Positions 17,115 to 27,500 of a stretch of 64,000 nucleotides of DNA are shown piece by piece. Each line of letters opens with the position of its first letter. Position 1 is the stretch's first letter. The notes beneath the pieces are model-generated. The model searched no databases and was not told the origin of the DNA. It saw only the letters and a list, made by a program, of their open reading frames with translations. The DNA is from Planctomycetaceae bacterium. GTDB taxonomy: Bacteria > Planctomycetota > Planctomycetia > Planctomycetales > Planctomycetaceae. Location: the NCBI GenBank assembly GCA_002722955.1, contig PBMZ01000070.1, positions 1-64,000 on the forward strand, written 5' to 3'. A program made the position numbers and the translations under genes.

Positions 17115-17816
17115 CTACTCGCCCTCGATCCGCAAATCCGCGATTCGCTGAGTTCCGCCGTTCGTGATGAACTTGAAGACGAATTCGTTGTCTTTACCGA
17201 ACGACGGTTGCTCGCACGCAAGAACGCGGCGTCCGTCGCAGTGGATGAGGATACGATTTCCCGTCAACGCGATCTTCAATCGACGAGCTTTCGCGGCCTC
17301 AGTTTCTACTGTTCCTTCTGCGATAGCCATGTTTTTGCCACGGCGCACTTCGATCACTCGAATTGTGTTGGCATTGATTTGAATCGATGCTCTCGTTGGT
17401 TGTTCAATTCCGAGTAGCTCAACTTCAAATCGTTGCTCGAAGTTTGTTGGTGTCAGAGCAAATTCCAACATCAATTGCTGATAGCGGCGACGAAACAAAG
17501 CCGCGGCATCAACGTCGGATTGGCTGGTCATGGATGATTCATCAAACGTCCAACCGATGGATGTCCACAACTGCTCGTCGAACGGATCTTGCCAGCTGGC
17601 CTGTTCCAATTCGTCTTCGATGTCGACAGTCTGCGGCTCGTCTAGGGCAACAACTTCCGACTCTGGCGGTGACTCGGAATCATCTCGAACCGAAGTTTTT
17701 TCAGGCGGGGAACTCTGTTGAGACGAAGGCTCCGGGACAAGACGGCCAAGCTGAGTCAGCCCGATGGTCGCGAGAGCAGCAACAAGAATCGAACTGATTG
17801 CAAATCCCAATCGCAT
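17115..17816 (-). CDS. hypothetical exported protein
   Basis: 233 residues, not recognised. N-terminal signal anchor (LGFAISSILVAALATIGLTQLG), then an acidic, Ser/Pro/Glu-rich linker to about residue 90, then a C-terminal beta-rich domain of about 140 residues with FEQRFEVELLGIEQPTRASIQINAN and RILIHCDGRRVLACEQPSFG. The rhythm resembles a small concanavalin-like (LamG/DUF1080-type) domain, but this is a guess. It is convergent with the methyltransferase gene: the two stop codons are directly adjacent at 17114/17115. Confidence 0.7.
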   Translation of the reverse strand: MRLGFAISSILVAALATIGLTQLGRLVPEPSSQQSSPPEKTSVRDDSESPPESEVVALDEPQTVDIEDELEQASWQDPFDEQLWTSIGWTFDESSMTSQSDVDAAALFRRRYQQLMLEFALTPTNFEQRFEVELLGIEQPTRASIQINANTIRVIEVRRGKNMAIAEGTVETEAAKARRLKIALTGNRILIHCDGRRVLACEQPSFGKDNEFVFKFITNGGTQRIADLRIEGE

Positions 17817-17839
17817 CCTGTCGCCTTAGGAAATCGAGG

Positions 17840-17908
17840 TTGTTTAACCCGTAGCCGCAGGCGAGGATTCTTCGGCGTGCTCGTCACCTGCGGCTACGGG
17901 TTAAACAA
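17840..17908. repeat. inverted repeat, TTGTTTAACCCGTAGCCGC family
   Basis: Arms 17840-17861 and 17887-17908 are perfect reverse complements over 22 bp with a 25-bp spacer. It lies between two minus-strand genes, 28 nt after the stop of the LCAT-like gene. Confidence 0.9.
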
Positions 17909-17935
17909 TCAGAATGATCCGCGCTGCTGGCGGAA

Positions 17936-19528
17936 CTACTCAGTTTGCCGCCGACGAAACTGGTCCGTGATCGCCTGGTCGGAGCGAAGTTTCGCGAAGC
18001 CTTCGTAACGTTGTGGCACGGGAATCTTTCGCGGAGACTCGAGCAGCAAGAAGAGGACGTTGTCGGTGAATCCTGGGTTGTTCGTCAGGCCAAGGTGATC
18101 GGAGAACAAAAAGTTCACACTCGACCATGAAATGGGCGAGCGGATTGGTGGCTTCCAAGGACGCGGGTCACTTTGACGCTCGTCCATTAAAGCACTGGAT
18201 CGGATCACCGTGCCGTCACCAGGAGCTTGCTCGACAACCGCCAACTTTCCAGTGGTCTTCGAAAAGCTAAGCTGCGCATCCGTGTCGATGGCGTCACCAG
18301 CAATCAAATGCATTGTTGTTGCCGTCGAGGCCGGGATGCTCGCCGGTCGATCCAAAGACGCGTGGAAACGTCGAGCTTGCTGCAAGCATTTTGAAAGATG
18401 GTCGAATGCGATCTGCCGCCTCAGCTGCGCCGACTTGACATCGGGCAGAAGTTTCTCGAGCACCTCGCTTTGGTCGGGTGAGAGCAGGCCCCATCCATAC
18501 TCTTCCCATATCTTGGGATCGAAGTGATCGATGGTTTCTCCCGTATCGGCATCGACCAAGCTGTTATGTCGCACTCGCGGGAACAACTGATAAATCGATG
18601 GCATCGTCCCCAACAATGCAGCGTCGTACTTCGGAAAGATCGGTGCAAAGCGGACACCGTCGATCAGCTCTTTTAAGGACTCCGCCGAGCCACCACTTGG
18701 TGTTCCGACCAACACGACTCGGTCGACGTTTTGAGTTCCGGCCCAATTCAGATTTGGCAGGCTTCCATCTTCGGGCAATGATTGGTTGCCATAGCGTACG
18801 TAATAACGTGCCAGCAAACCGCCCATGGAATGCGCGACGATGTCGAATTTCACGGGCAAGTCACGAACACCGTACCGCTCTTCGCGGACGCGGCGGATGT
18901 ATTCTTTCTTCTCTTCAATGAACTCATGCAGTCGTTGCACATTCTCGACGTTATCGCGTCTCCAGTCGTAGGCGAATTGGAAGCAAGTGTAGTGCTCCTT
19001 GCCGTAATCAACGGCCGACATCCCGAGTTCCTCGTCGCGATAACCGCCAACCCCCAGTGTCCCCAGAATGTGAACGTAGGCTTTCTGCTCGACCGGCAGG
19101 CCAAGCACTGAGATCTGGACTTTGTCCAAGACACCGACGGTTTCGACTTTGTCGACCAGTTCGCGCAGGGGCTTGTTGATCTCAATCGGCAAGGCAACTG
19201 TTCGCGCGCCTTCGGGATCGGTCGGATTGACGGCCGTGCCGCCGAAAGCCCCCCATGTGACTTTGCCGGATTCTTGGTCGACCAGCCGCGATCCCAAGAT
19301 GCCGGGAATCACAATTACGGGGTTTCGTGTTCCGTCGTGATATTGCGCAGCTTCGTTGTAGATGCCGCCCAAATCCGGAGCGTTGACCTCGTCAACGTAG
19401 GGTTTCTTGATGGTCTCCGAAATCGCCTCGCAACCGCTGACGTAAGCCAGCAGGGCGATCGAGATGAGAAGATGAACTGCGCTCGGTTGCGCAATGCGAC
19501 ACAGTAGTTTTTTAAGAAAACCGTTCAT
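17936..19528 (-). CDS. LCAT/PGAP1-like alpha/beta hydrolase lipoprotein
   Basis: 530 residues. Lipoprotein signal: VHLLISIALLAYVSGC (about residues 18-33). Lecithin:cholesterol-acyltransferase-like fold: NPVIVIPGILGSRLVD near residue 70, FAYDWRRDN about 167, nucleophile elbow VAHSMGG (Ser about 214) with LLARYYVRYG, and LVGTPSGGSAES. Family members are acyltransferases or phospholipases acting on membrane lipids. The C-terminal 200 residues include AGDAIDTDAQL and GDGTVIRSSAL, where the acid and His are expected; His in SDHLGL is a candidate. Substrate unknown. Confidence 0.85.
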   Translation of the reverse strand: MNGFLKKLLCRIAQPSAVHLLISIALLAYVSGCEAISETIKKPYVDEVNAPDLGGIYNEAAQYHDGTRNPVIVIPGILGSRLVDQESGKVTWGAFGGTAVNPTDPEGARTVALPIEINKPLRELVDKVETVGVLDKVQISVLGLPVEQKAYVHILGTLGVGGYRDEELGMSAVDYGKEHYTCFQFAYDWRRDNVENVQRLHEFIEEKKEYIRRVREERYGVRDLPVKFDIVAHSMGGLLARYYVRYGNQSLPEDGSLPNLNWAGTQNVDRVVLVGTPSGGSAESLKELIDGVRFAPIFPKYDAALLGTMPSIYQLFPRVRHNSLVDADTGETIDHFDPKIWEEYGWGLLSPDQSEVLEKLLPDVKSAQLRRQIAFDHLSKCLQQARRFHASLDRPASIPASTATTMHLIAGDAIDTDAQLSFSKTTGKLAVVEQAPGDGTVIRSSALMDERQSDPRPWKPPIRSPISWSSVNFLFSDHLGLTNNPGFTDNVLFLLLESPRKIPVPQRYEGFAKLRSDQAITDQFRRRQTE

Positions 19529-19678
19529 AGCGGCGGGATGCTACGAGAAATCGAATTTGATGGAAACCCCGATTCAAGCGGCTCGTGTCCACAACCCACC
19601 TGTGAAGGATTGCCAATCGCCGCTATAGTTCCGCGTCGAAGAATTTCTAGGATGATCAAAGGGCTACGAACAGGACTT

Positions 19679-20050
19679 ATGCGGTTTGACATGATGCAGT
19701 CTGAACAGTCAACGTCACAGCGATGGACGTGCTGCGCGCTGTTTGCGTTACTGTGCGTGAATGTCTCAACGGGTTGCATCTCGACCGATTACACCGAGCT
19801 ACCCTCGTTTCAACCCCGCCGCCACACTGCCGTCGAACGACAATTCTACCGGATCCATGATCCCTTCACTGACGACAAGCTTGGTCCCGATCTTGGCGTA
19901 AGACCGCGCGGTTTCGCACGCCCGCGACCAGAAACTCAACGCGCGTCCGAAGTCTACTTTGGGCTTGGTTTGCCGAAGTACCGTCCGCTTCCGTGGCCGT
20001 TCAACTTCCGACCCGTTCCTGACAGTGGTGTTCCGCCTCATTTTCATTAG
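19679..20050 (+). CDS. small lipoprotein, hypothetical
   Basis: 123 residues from ATG 19679, which has AGGA 5 nt upstream; in-frame ATGs at 19652 and 19694 are alternatives. N-terminal hydrophobic segment WTCCALFALLCVNVSTGC ends in a lipobox Cys. The mature part is basic and Pro-rich (RPRGFARPRPETQRASEVYFGLGLPKYRPLPWPFNFRP) and lacks an obvious fold. It is divergent from the LCAT-like lipoprotein. No family recognised. Confidence 0.6.
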   Translation: MRFDMMQSEQSTSQRWTCCALFALLCVNVSTGCISTDYTELPSFQPRRHTAVERQFYRIHDPFTDDKLGPDLGVRPRGFARPRPETQRASEVYFGLGLPKYRPLPWPFNFRPVPDSGVPPHFH

Positions 20051-20137
20051 AGCAACGGCATGGTTGACGCGTCCTGCATCGTGCCCGACGTGTGAGAATT
20101 GGTAAAGCGTTCATCGGTTTGCACTCCAACGGAGTGC

Positions 20138-22234
20138 TTACGCTTTCGCCCGGATTGAGTCGATTGCTTGCGTCAGGGATTCGGACAATCGAGTCATCGC
20201 TTCTTCGGTGACCGTCGGTTGGTAACGAATCGAAGCATAGTTGCGATACCAATCGGAAACTGCTGGTAACGAGATACGGTCGGCGAATTGAAAGAGAGTC
20301 TCGTGTTGATCGCGTTCGAGTCGTTGTCGCCGAAGCTCTTTGTCCAATTGAGTTAGCAACTCGTTCAGGGCAATCACGCGTTCGGCAACGGGCTTGGCTT
20401 TCTCGGCGGGTGTGCGTTGCCCTCGCAGATAGAGGATGACGGCTGTTAACAAGACGGCCAACACAACGATGCCGACTGGCGTCAAAAGAAACTGTAACAG
20501 CGAGCGACCGATCGACTTCAGACCCCCTTGTTGCCAGGCAACTCGCAATCGCGCGTAACGCTCTTTGATGACGTCCCAAAGTTGCCCGGCATTGGATGTT
20601 GTGCGTTCTTCGGGCACGCCGACAGAAGGAGTTGCCTCGACCGTCACCCAGCCTGTCGTCTCGTCGTAAGCTTCGACCCAGGCGTGAGCATCTTTGTGCC
20701 GTGCGACCCAGAAGTCTCCCAATTCGTTGTGTTCTTTCGAGACAAAACCGGTCACGTACCGTGCGGGTACTTTACCCAATCGCAGCAACACAGCGGTTGC
20801 ACACGCGAAATACTCGCAGTGCGCGGGTGGCTTTTCCTTTAAGAAGAACTCCAAGGGATCGGTTCCCTGAGGAACGATAATGCCCAAGTTGTACCGATAG
20901 TTCTGGTGAAAGTAAGAAGTGACGGCGTTGATCTTTTCCTGCGGAGTCTTGCAGTTTACGAATAACCTGTCGGCCAGCCGTCGTGCGATTGGCGGCACTT
21001 CATCGGGCAGCGTTGTGAGTTGTACTCGTCGGAATTCCGAGATCGGTTGCTGCGCGGCCAGCGGTTGGTTTTGCTTTCCTTGCCGAGTTCCCCTTGGCAC
21101 CCACGTGCGATAGGGATGCATGGGTAACAGCTCATCCGATTCGAACACCTGATGCTGGTCGACGGAGACCTCGTTGACACGAGCGGAAATGTGTGTTGTT
21201 CCGAGCGTTGCCAACATCCGGTTCCTTAAGCTTTGCGCGGGCCAACATTCCAGCGATTGCCATGTCTTGGCTTCCATGTTGCGGGCCGAGAAGAGTTTTT
21301 CCTCGTCAGGGGGAGACAGGTTATTCGGAAACTCGGCCAGCGGGTCCAATGATGCCAGACTCGAGTTCGAGCCCCATGCAGAGCGACTGAAGCGATCAAA
21401 GACGCGGCCTCTCATGTAGCCGGGTTCTGTCTTCGAGTAGATTCGCATCGCGACCTTTTCTCGATCGCGCTGCTTGTGTTGAGCCAGTGATCCTAAGCGG
21501 GCGTCGCCTTCAAACGACATGCCTTCCTGAGAACCCTGAGGTTGTAGGAACCTCATCACGAATTGGTCCATTTGGCGTTCGAATCGGAAGAAAGCGTTCG
21601 TGCCAAACCAAGCGGCTGCGACAGCTAAGGCCAATGAACCGAACGCCAAGCTGGTGTACACGAAGCTGCCGGGCGCATTCGCCGCAACCAACCCTTTGCT
21701 GGGTTTCGCACACGCATCGTAGAAAAGCGTCGCAATGAAAATGAACAAGGCACACGCGGCCTGAAAGTAACCCACTTCAATCGACGACACCCTGACCACA
21801 GCTATGCTGACCATGACCACAACGCCCAGCGTCGGGAAGACGTACGGTAAGCGGTCGTCTTTCGTATCTCTGAGCAAATGAATCCACTGCGTCGTGAAGA
21901 AATACTGCGCGACAACCAGCATGCCTTGGAAATTCAAGAAGCCCCACGAGTAGTTGGGGTTATCGTCGGCAAGTATGAATTTCAGACCGAATGCAGGGAT
22001 CATCAAAACGTACACAACAACCATTTGATCGTTGCTGAGCTTCCAGCGATAACGAAAGAACCACGCTGCTGTTGCCGTCAAGACTATGAAGCCGGGATAC
22101 GCAATCGTCTCGGACAAGAAACCCAACGCGAAGGCTTCGACCACCAGTAACATCAGCCCGAGCAATCGTTGCCGCGCCGCGACAACTTCTGTTGCGCTCC
22201 CAATTGCTCGAGTTGACGAAGTGGCGTTGCTCAT
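20138..22234 (-). CDS. TgpA-like transglutaminase membrane protein
   Basis: 698 residues. Six or so N-terminal helices (about residues 25-230, DUF3488-like), then a periplasmic transglutaminase-like domain with catalytic Cys in AHCEYFACATAVLLR (about 469), His in DAHAWVEAY (about 511) and Asp in the following WVTVEATPS strand region, a further helix (PVGIVVLAVLLTAVILYL, about 595) and a C-terminal DUF4129-like tail. Its start overlaps the DUF58 gene by 4 nt (ATGA). MoxR, DUF58 and transglutaminase genes commonly form one operon; the function of the set is not settled, with suggested roles in envelope protein processing. Confidence 0.92.
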   Translation of the reverse strand: MSNATSSTRAIGSATEVVAARQRLLGLMLLVVEAFALGFLSETIAYPGFIVLTATAAWFFRYRWKLSNDQMVVVYVLMIPAFGLKFILADDNPNYSWGFLNFQGMLVVAQYFFTTQWIHLLRDTKDDRLPYVFPTLGVVVMVSIAVVRVSSIEVGYFQAACALFIFIATLFYDACAKPSKGLVAANAPGSFVYTSLAFGSLALAVAAAWFGTNAFFRFERQMDQFVMRFLQPQGSQEGMSFEGDARLGSLAQHKQRDREKVAMRIYSKTEPGYMRGRVFDRFSRSAWGSNSSLASLDPLAEFPNNLSPPDEEKLFSARNMEAKTWQSLECWPAQSLRNRMLATLGTTHISARVNEVSVDQHQVFESDELLPMHPYRTWVPRGTRQGKQNQPLAAQQPISEFRRVQLTTLPDEVPPIARRLADRLFVNCKTPQEKINAVTSYFHQNYRYNLGIIVPQGTDPLEFFLKEKPPAHCEYFACATAVLLRLGKVPARYVTGFVSKEHNELGDFWVARHKDAHAWVEAYDETTGWVTVEATPSVGVPEERTTSNAGQLWDVIKERYARLRVAWQQGGLKSIGRSLLQFLLTPVGIVVLAVLLTAVILYLRGQRTPAEKAKPVAERVIALNELLTQLDKELRRQRLERDQHETLFQFADRISLPAVSDWYRNYASIRYQPTVTEEAMTRLSESLTQAIDSIRAKA

Positions 22235-23508
22235 ATTTCGCTGACGGCTCCTGATTGAATGCTCTCGGCCGTCACTTGAATCATTTCGGCGTCTGTATCA
22301 CTAAGCGGAAGCGTGGTTTCGCCATCTCGGACAATCACGATTTTCACTCGGCAGCCGGCTTCGGCAAGCGTTTGAGTGAGCCGGCGGCGTGAATCGTCCC
22401 AGTCTAAGAAAACGAAGATGGCAGACGAGAGGCCACTCGCCTGTTCTGACAGGGGCGTCGAGATCGCTCCGAATGGCGCTGTCTTGCAACTCTTAAGCGT
22501 TGCTAGAGTTTCCAGAATGCGGTCCAGATTGATTTGATGATTTCCCGACTGCAGCAAGTACATATCGGGCCCAGTGCAGAACAAGTCGATCAGGAACTCA
22601 CCACGAGAAACCGATTCCGCGATGGCTGCCGTCAGGCTGATGGCTGCCTCGAGATTCTGTCCGTCACGAATGTCATCACGCGATTGATTGGGAAGACGAA
22701 ACTTTCCGCCCATTAAGTCGAAGCCGCGTTTGGGAATGTAGCTGTCGAGTATCAATGCCACTCGGCAATAGTTCTCTTCTTGAAACTCGCGAACGACCGG
22801 TTTGGCCAGTCGCGCCCACGAGCGAAAGTCGAGTCGTCTGGCGGGCTCGCCGGGAATGTACTCGCGGTTGCCGACGTACTCGGACGAGATACCGATGTTT
22901 TGCGTTAACGTCGAGCCACCCGATTGGTAACGGCCGCCCATCGGAATTCGGATGTTGGCCAAGCGATGAAACTCGGGCAAGACCAGCAGACTTCCCAGCT
23001 CGCACTTTGACGATCCACTACGTAGCAAGTTAAACGGAAAGGTCGAGTGGGCTTGCAGATCAGGAACGTCGTAACGCCCGCGTTCAGATGCTTGGATCGT
23101 CATTGGTAGCGAGCCCGTTTCGTTGGCTGGCAAGATCGAGAACGACACGTCTGCATTGAGTGGCTTGATCGATTCATGGATGCCAGGAATGATCAACATA
23201 ATGTCATAAGCCGCCCGCCACCCAATGTTCGTAAACGTGACATCCATCGAGACGACTTGACCGACGGTCGCCTTTTCTGGCAATCGGGCATTGATGCGAA
23301 GTTGGGGGCGGAAGAAAAGGCCCAGTATCCAGGCGGTTATGAACAGGGCCATCAACATGCAGAAGACTTGGTAAGCCGGAATCAGCACGGAGACAATCCC
23401 CGGCAGCGATAGAGCGATTCCGTAAATCAGGTACTTACCTGGCGGCGTGAGTTTGAACCGCCAAAGATAACGCATCAGCCTCAGTGTGTAGGGTTGATAC
23501 GGTTTCAT
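22231..23508 (-). CDS. DUF58 membrane protein
   Basis: 425 residues. Two N-terminal helices (GKYLIYGIALSLPGIVSVLIP and VFCMLMALFITAWILGLFF), a beta-rich segment, then the DUF58 signature NREYIPGEPARRLDFRSWARL with VREFQEENY, and a VWA-like C-terminal half with the MIDAS-like start ALILDSYIP. The start ATG at 23508 overlaps the MoxR stop by 4 nt; a longer in-frame reading to 23682 would overlap the MoxR gene and is not used. The stop overlaps the next gene by 4 nt as well. Confidence 0.93.
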   Translation of the reverse strand: MKPYQPYTLRLMRYLWRFKLTPPGKYLIYGIALSLPGIVSVLIPAYQVFCMLMALFITAWILGLFFRPQLRINARLPEKATVGQVVSMDVTFTNIGWRAAYDIMLIIPGIHESIKPLNADVSFSILPANETGSLPMTIQASERGRYDVPDLQAHSTFPFNLLRSGSSKCELGSLLVLPEFHRLANIRIPMGGRYQSGGSTLTQNIGISSEYVGNREYIPGEPARRLDFRSWARLAKPVVREFQEENYCRVALILDSYIPKRGFDLMGGKFRLPNQSRDDIRDGQNLEAAISLTAAIAESVSRGEFLIDLFCTGPDMYLLQSGNHQINLDRILETLATLKSCKTAPFGAISTPLSEQASGLSSAIFVFLDWDDSRRRLTQTLAEAGCRVKIVIVRDGETTLPLSDTDAEMIQVTAESIQSGAVSEI

Positions 23509-24488
23509 GTGGGAACGCGGACCTGTGAAAGTATCTCGCTGACAATTTGTTGCTTGTTGACGTTTGCGTATTTGGTTTTCGAGGTCAGGATCAGCCGGTG
23601 AGACAACACGGGCGGCGCCATCTTTTGGACGTCGTCTGGCATCACGAAGTCTCGCCCGGCGGCGAAGGCGGCGGCTTGGCAAGCTCGGAACAGCATCAAC
23701 GAACCGCGCGGACTGACACCCAATGTTAGACGCGCGTCGGTGCGTGTTTGCTGAACCAGTTCGATCATGTACTGAGCGACCGTTTCCTCGACCTTTACCT
23801 TGCGCACTGTTGTTTGCATTTGACTGACTTCGTCGCGAGTCAGCACGGAGCTAAGGTCATCGATGGGATGAGCTTCTTGTTGCGAGAACAAAATGCCGAC
23901 CTCGGTGTCTTGATCGGGATAGCCGAGATTCAGTTGAATCAAGAAGCGGTCCATCTGCGCTTCGGGCAAGGGATAAGTGCCATGAAAGTCGACCGGGTTT
24001 TGAGTTGCCAAGACGAGAAACGGTGAAGGCAACGCATGCCGATCCCCATCAATCGTGGCTTGACCTTCGCTCATGGCTTCCAGAAGTGCGGATTGCGTGC
24101 GCGGAGAGGCTCGGTTGATTTCGTCAGCCAGCAGGATATTGCAGAAGACCGGGCCTTCGCGAAAGTAAAACGTTCCGTCGACGGGATTATAGATCGAGGA
24201 ACCAAGGATGTCGGACGGCAACAAGTCCGGTGTGAATTGAACTCGGCGGAAGTCGACATCGATTGACTTTGCCAACGCTTTGGCCAGCGTCGTCTTGCCA
24301 ACGCCAGGAACGTCTTCCATTAACACCGACCCGTTGGCTAACAGGGCCACCAACAACGTATCGATCGTGTCTGGTTTTCCGCGAATGACTCGCGCCAAGT
24401 TTTCGGCCAGCAGGTTAAGCTTTTTGCCTTGTTCAGCAAGGGCCTCCGTGCTGACACCGGCTTCCGAAGTCGGCGTTGTCGATTCCAA
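23505..24488 (-). CDS. moxR: MoxR-family AAA ATPase
   Basis: 327 residues, the usual length. Walker A DVPGVGKTTLAKALA (about residues 58-72), Walker B LLADEINRASP, sensor 1 LATQNPVD, arginine-finger region PEAQMDRFLIQL, and a C-terminal lid with GVSPRGSLMLFRACQAAA. MoxR ATPases act as chaperones that mature or insert metal into partner proteins, often through VWA proteins such as the adjacent DUF58 product. First gene of the three-gene overlapping set; 74 nt downstream of the FG-GAP gene, from which it is separated by an AT-rich palindrome. Confidence 0.95.
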   Translation of the reverse strand: MESTTPTSEAGVSTEALAEQGKKLNLLAENLARVIRGKPDTIDTLLVALLANGSVLMEDVPGVGKTTLAKALAKSIDVDFRRVQFTPDLLPSDILGSSIYNPVDGTFYFREGPVFCNILLADEINRASPRTQSALLEAMSEGQATIDGDRHALPSPFLVLATQNPVDFHGTYPLPEAQMDRFLIQLNLGYPDQDTEVGILFSQQEAHPIDDLSSVLTRDEVSQMQTTVRKVKVEETVAQYMIELVQQTRTDARLTLGVSPRGSLMLFRACQAAAFAAGRDFVMPDDVQKMAPPVLSHRLILTSKTKYANVNKQQIVSEILSQVRVPT

Positions 24489-24504
24489 CGATTTGTTCCT
24501 TCTT

Positions 24505-24557
24505 GGATTTCAGATTTGAGACTTGATATTTCGGATTTGAAATTTCAGATTTCAAAT
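24505..24557. repeat. AT-rich degenerate direct repeat ending in a palindrome
   Basis: Five to six degenerate copies of GATTTGAAATTTCAGATTT-like units fill the gap between the moxR start and the FG-GAP stop. The last part, ATTTGAAAT/ATTTCAAAT at 24535-24557, is a perfect 9-bp palindrome arm pair and may terminate the FG-GAP transcript. Confidence 0.6.
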
Positions 24558-24562
24558 GGAGC

Positions 24563-27500
24563 TTAAGGCAGCGGTGCAAGTTCGTCGCCACCTTCAATCG
24601 CGACGAACGTTTGATTGACGCCGTCGACGTTAAACGACTGGGTCGTTCCATCGGGCCAGCGAATTTCGGCACCGTCCACCTTTTCTGCGCTGCCTAAGCC
24701 AAAGTGCAGGCAACGCTGGTTGCTGGCATGATAACCATCGCCGGCGGTCAGTTGCGAGTAATACTGCTTCTCGCCCACCTTAATCGTGACCGACGTTCCG
24801 ATGGCATCGCGCGAGGATTTTGTTCCAACTAGGTGAAACGACACGTAGTTTCCAGCGTCTTTGGTCGTGTTGGTGAGCAGTGCGGCTGGTACGTCCAAGT
24901 GACTGATGACAACATCGGTCAGCCCATCGCGGTTCCAATCAAGGCGGGCTAGGCCTCGACCAAGGTACTGGCCTTCGAAGAACTTGCCCAAGCTTTCGGG
25001 CGTTGATTCTTGGAATCGTCCGCCTCCGGTATTCTTGTAATATTGAGGCCGCATGAAGTACTGACCGCCACTGGGACGAAAGTCGCTGACATGACCATTC
25101 GTCACAACAATGTCGGGTAAGCCATCGTTCTCGCCATCGATGAATTGCGTACCGAAACCGAGGAAGGAAAGACTTGGGCTGTGCAAGCCTGCGATGTTTG
25201 TGGCGTCAATGTAACCGCCATCGTCAATACTCAAGTACAACGTGTTCGATTCGCCTTCAAAGTTGGTGATGTACAAATCAAGTCGCCCGTCTCCGTTAAT
25301 ATCGGCTGTCGCAACGCCCATGCAGGCTTCTGATGAACCCTTCGAGTTCAACGCGATGCCGTTCACCAAGGCCGAATCGGTCAGCGTCGTGCCGGTTTCG
25401 TCCAGAACATGCAAGGCGTTCGGAGTCGCATCGTTGGCGACGAAGATTTCGTTGCCAGGAATGCCATCAAAATCAGCCGCGACGATTCCGAGTCCGTTGC
25501 CTTGTTCGCCAATCAGCTTGTGAGTGATCGTGGTGTACTCGAAGTCTCCCTCGCCATGACTGAAGTACACTTGATCTTGAGATGGCGCAAACTCCGAGGG
25601 CATGCAGGTATGGCGTTCGACTCCGGCGTTGTCCTTGCAAATCCGCTCGAACAGATCATCACCCATGAGATAAGAGACCGTATAAACGTCGGGGTTGCCG
25701 TCGCGGTTGATGTCAGCGATCACACAACTTGTTGTCCAATCGATCATCTTCAGGTTGGCGTAGGCGGTCCATTCGGAAAACGTGCCGTCACCGTTGTTGC
25801 GGTACAAACGGTCTGGTCCGATGTTCGCAACCAACAGATCGGGGAAGCCATCATTGTCGAAGTCGCCAACGGCGATGCCTTGGCTGAAGTCGGATTCGCG
25901 AATGCCGCTACGTAACATGACGTCGACGTACTCTTCGCCACCGATGTTGCGGAACAAGCGGTCCAGATGATTTCTCTGGCCAGGATTCGGCGGCCACGAC
26001 GACCCTTGAGTGAAGAACACGTCTGGGTAGCCATCCAAATCGTAGTCAAGCACACCGACGCCGCCGCCAGTGAACTCGAACATGTGCATCGGACCTTCGT
26101 TGATGGGATTGCCCGAGTTCTCGTAGTCGAACCTCAAGCCAACGCCCAATGCTTCCTCGACAAATCGAACACTGCCGGCTTGAGCCGTCGTTTGATTGTT
26201 GGCTGGTGAGTTTGGTGGCTTACCGCTGAAGTCGGGCAGGGGATATTCCGAAAGGTCCATCGACAACGCGACGTTGGCTTCATCGGTGCTGCGTTGAGGC
26301 TTCATCGTCAAGAGCATCTTGCCCAAACGCATATCGTTTTGTCGTGCCCATTCCGGTTGACTTTCCAGAGTCAACGCCATCCGAGACCAACCGAAAGCTT
26401 CCCAAATCAAACCTAACGTTTCGGCTTCGTGAGCAGCCTTTTCGATAAACACCGGTTGCTTACCCGATTTGGCTTTTTCGATCGTCTGTAAGTAGCTTTC
26501 CAATTGATCGACTCGACCCAGAAGCGTTGTTGCTTCCAGCTGTTTGCCTAGCTTGTTCAACAACTGCGCCAACGAATATGTGGCCGATTGTCGAGTTGGG
26601 TCGATCTTCAATGATTCCCAGAAACACCGCGCGGCGGCTTCGGGTTGATTGCCGAGCCTTGCCATCTCACCACGAATTTCCCAGATGCCGGGATGTTCGA
26701 GGTCCTTTTCCGAGACCCCCTCATTCCACTTCCACAGCGCGGCGTAGTCGGTCGAAGACAACAACGCCCGGGCCAACAGATAGCGAGCATCGCTCAATTC
26801 CGGCCTTTTCTCGAGCGCCATTTCCAACAGTCGGCGAGCTTCGGCATAGTTCTGTTTTTTCGTGGCGGCGTAGGACATCGCGATCATCGGCAGCGGATCG
26901 TCTGGTGCGTCTTTGCGAAACTGCTCGGCAGCGGCGATGTTCAACGGAGCCTCCTCGCCGCGGCACAAGAGATAGAGCTCCAGGTTGTTAAAGTCGCCTG
27001 ATGAAATCTGTTTTAGCAAGAACGGTAGTTGCTCCCAAAAACGGCAGCTCATGCCGCATACCACAGTCATTTGTTCGCTGGCCATGGCGTTTTCGGGATC
27101 TTGTTCGAGGGCTCGTCGAAAACGGTCTTCGGCTTCACTCAACGCGTGTGAGTCGATCAACAAGATGCTGCCAGCAAAGGTGCGCGAATTGATGGCCTCG
27201 AAGCTGCCGTTGTCGGGAACCATTTCATAAAACGGTACGGCATCCGCATACTTTTGCTGCAAACGAAGCGATTCGGCCAAGACGTATTGAACCTCGAACG
27301 ATTTGGGATTCTGCTGAAGAGCGACTCTCATCAACTCTTCGGCATCCAGCAGATTACCTTCCGCCAGCTTCGTCCGAGCCTCCTCGAGCATTTCCAGTTC
27401 GCCTGGCTGAATGAGTTCTTGCCAACCAATATATCCACCGCCCACTATGACTACCAAAGCGATTAGTCGTACCAGCGCGCCTTTCCCGCTGTTACTTTCG

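Noticed and set aside
23509-23682. N-terminal extension of the DUF58 protein
   Set aside because: The extension is Arg-rich shadow sequence within moxR; the ATGA overlap at 23505-23508 is the natural start.
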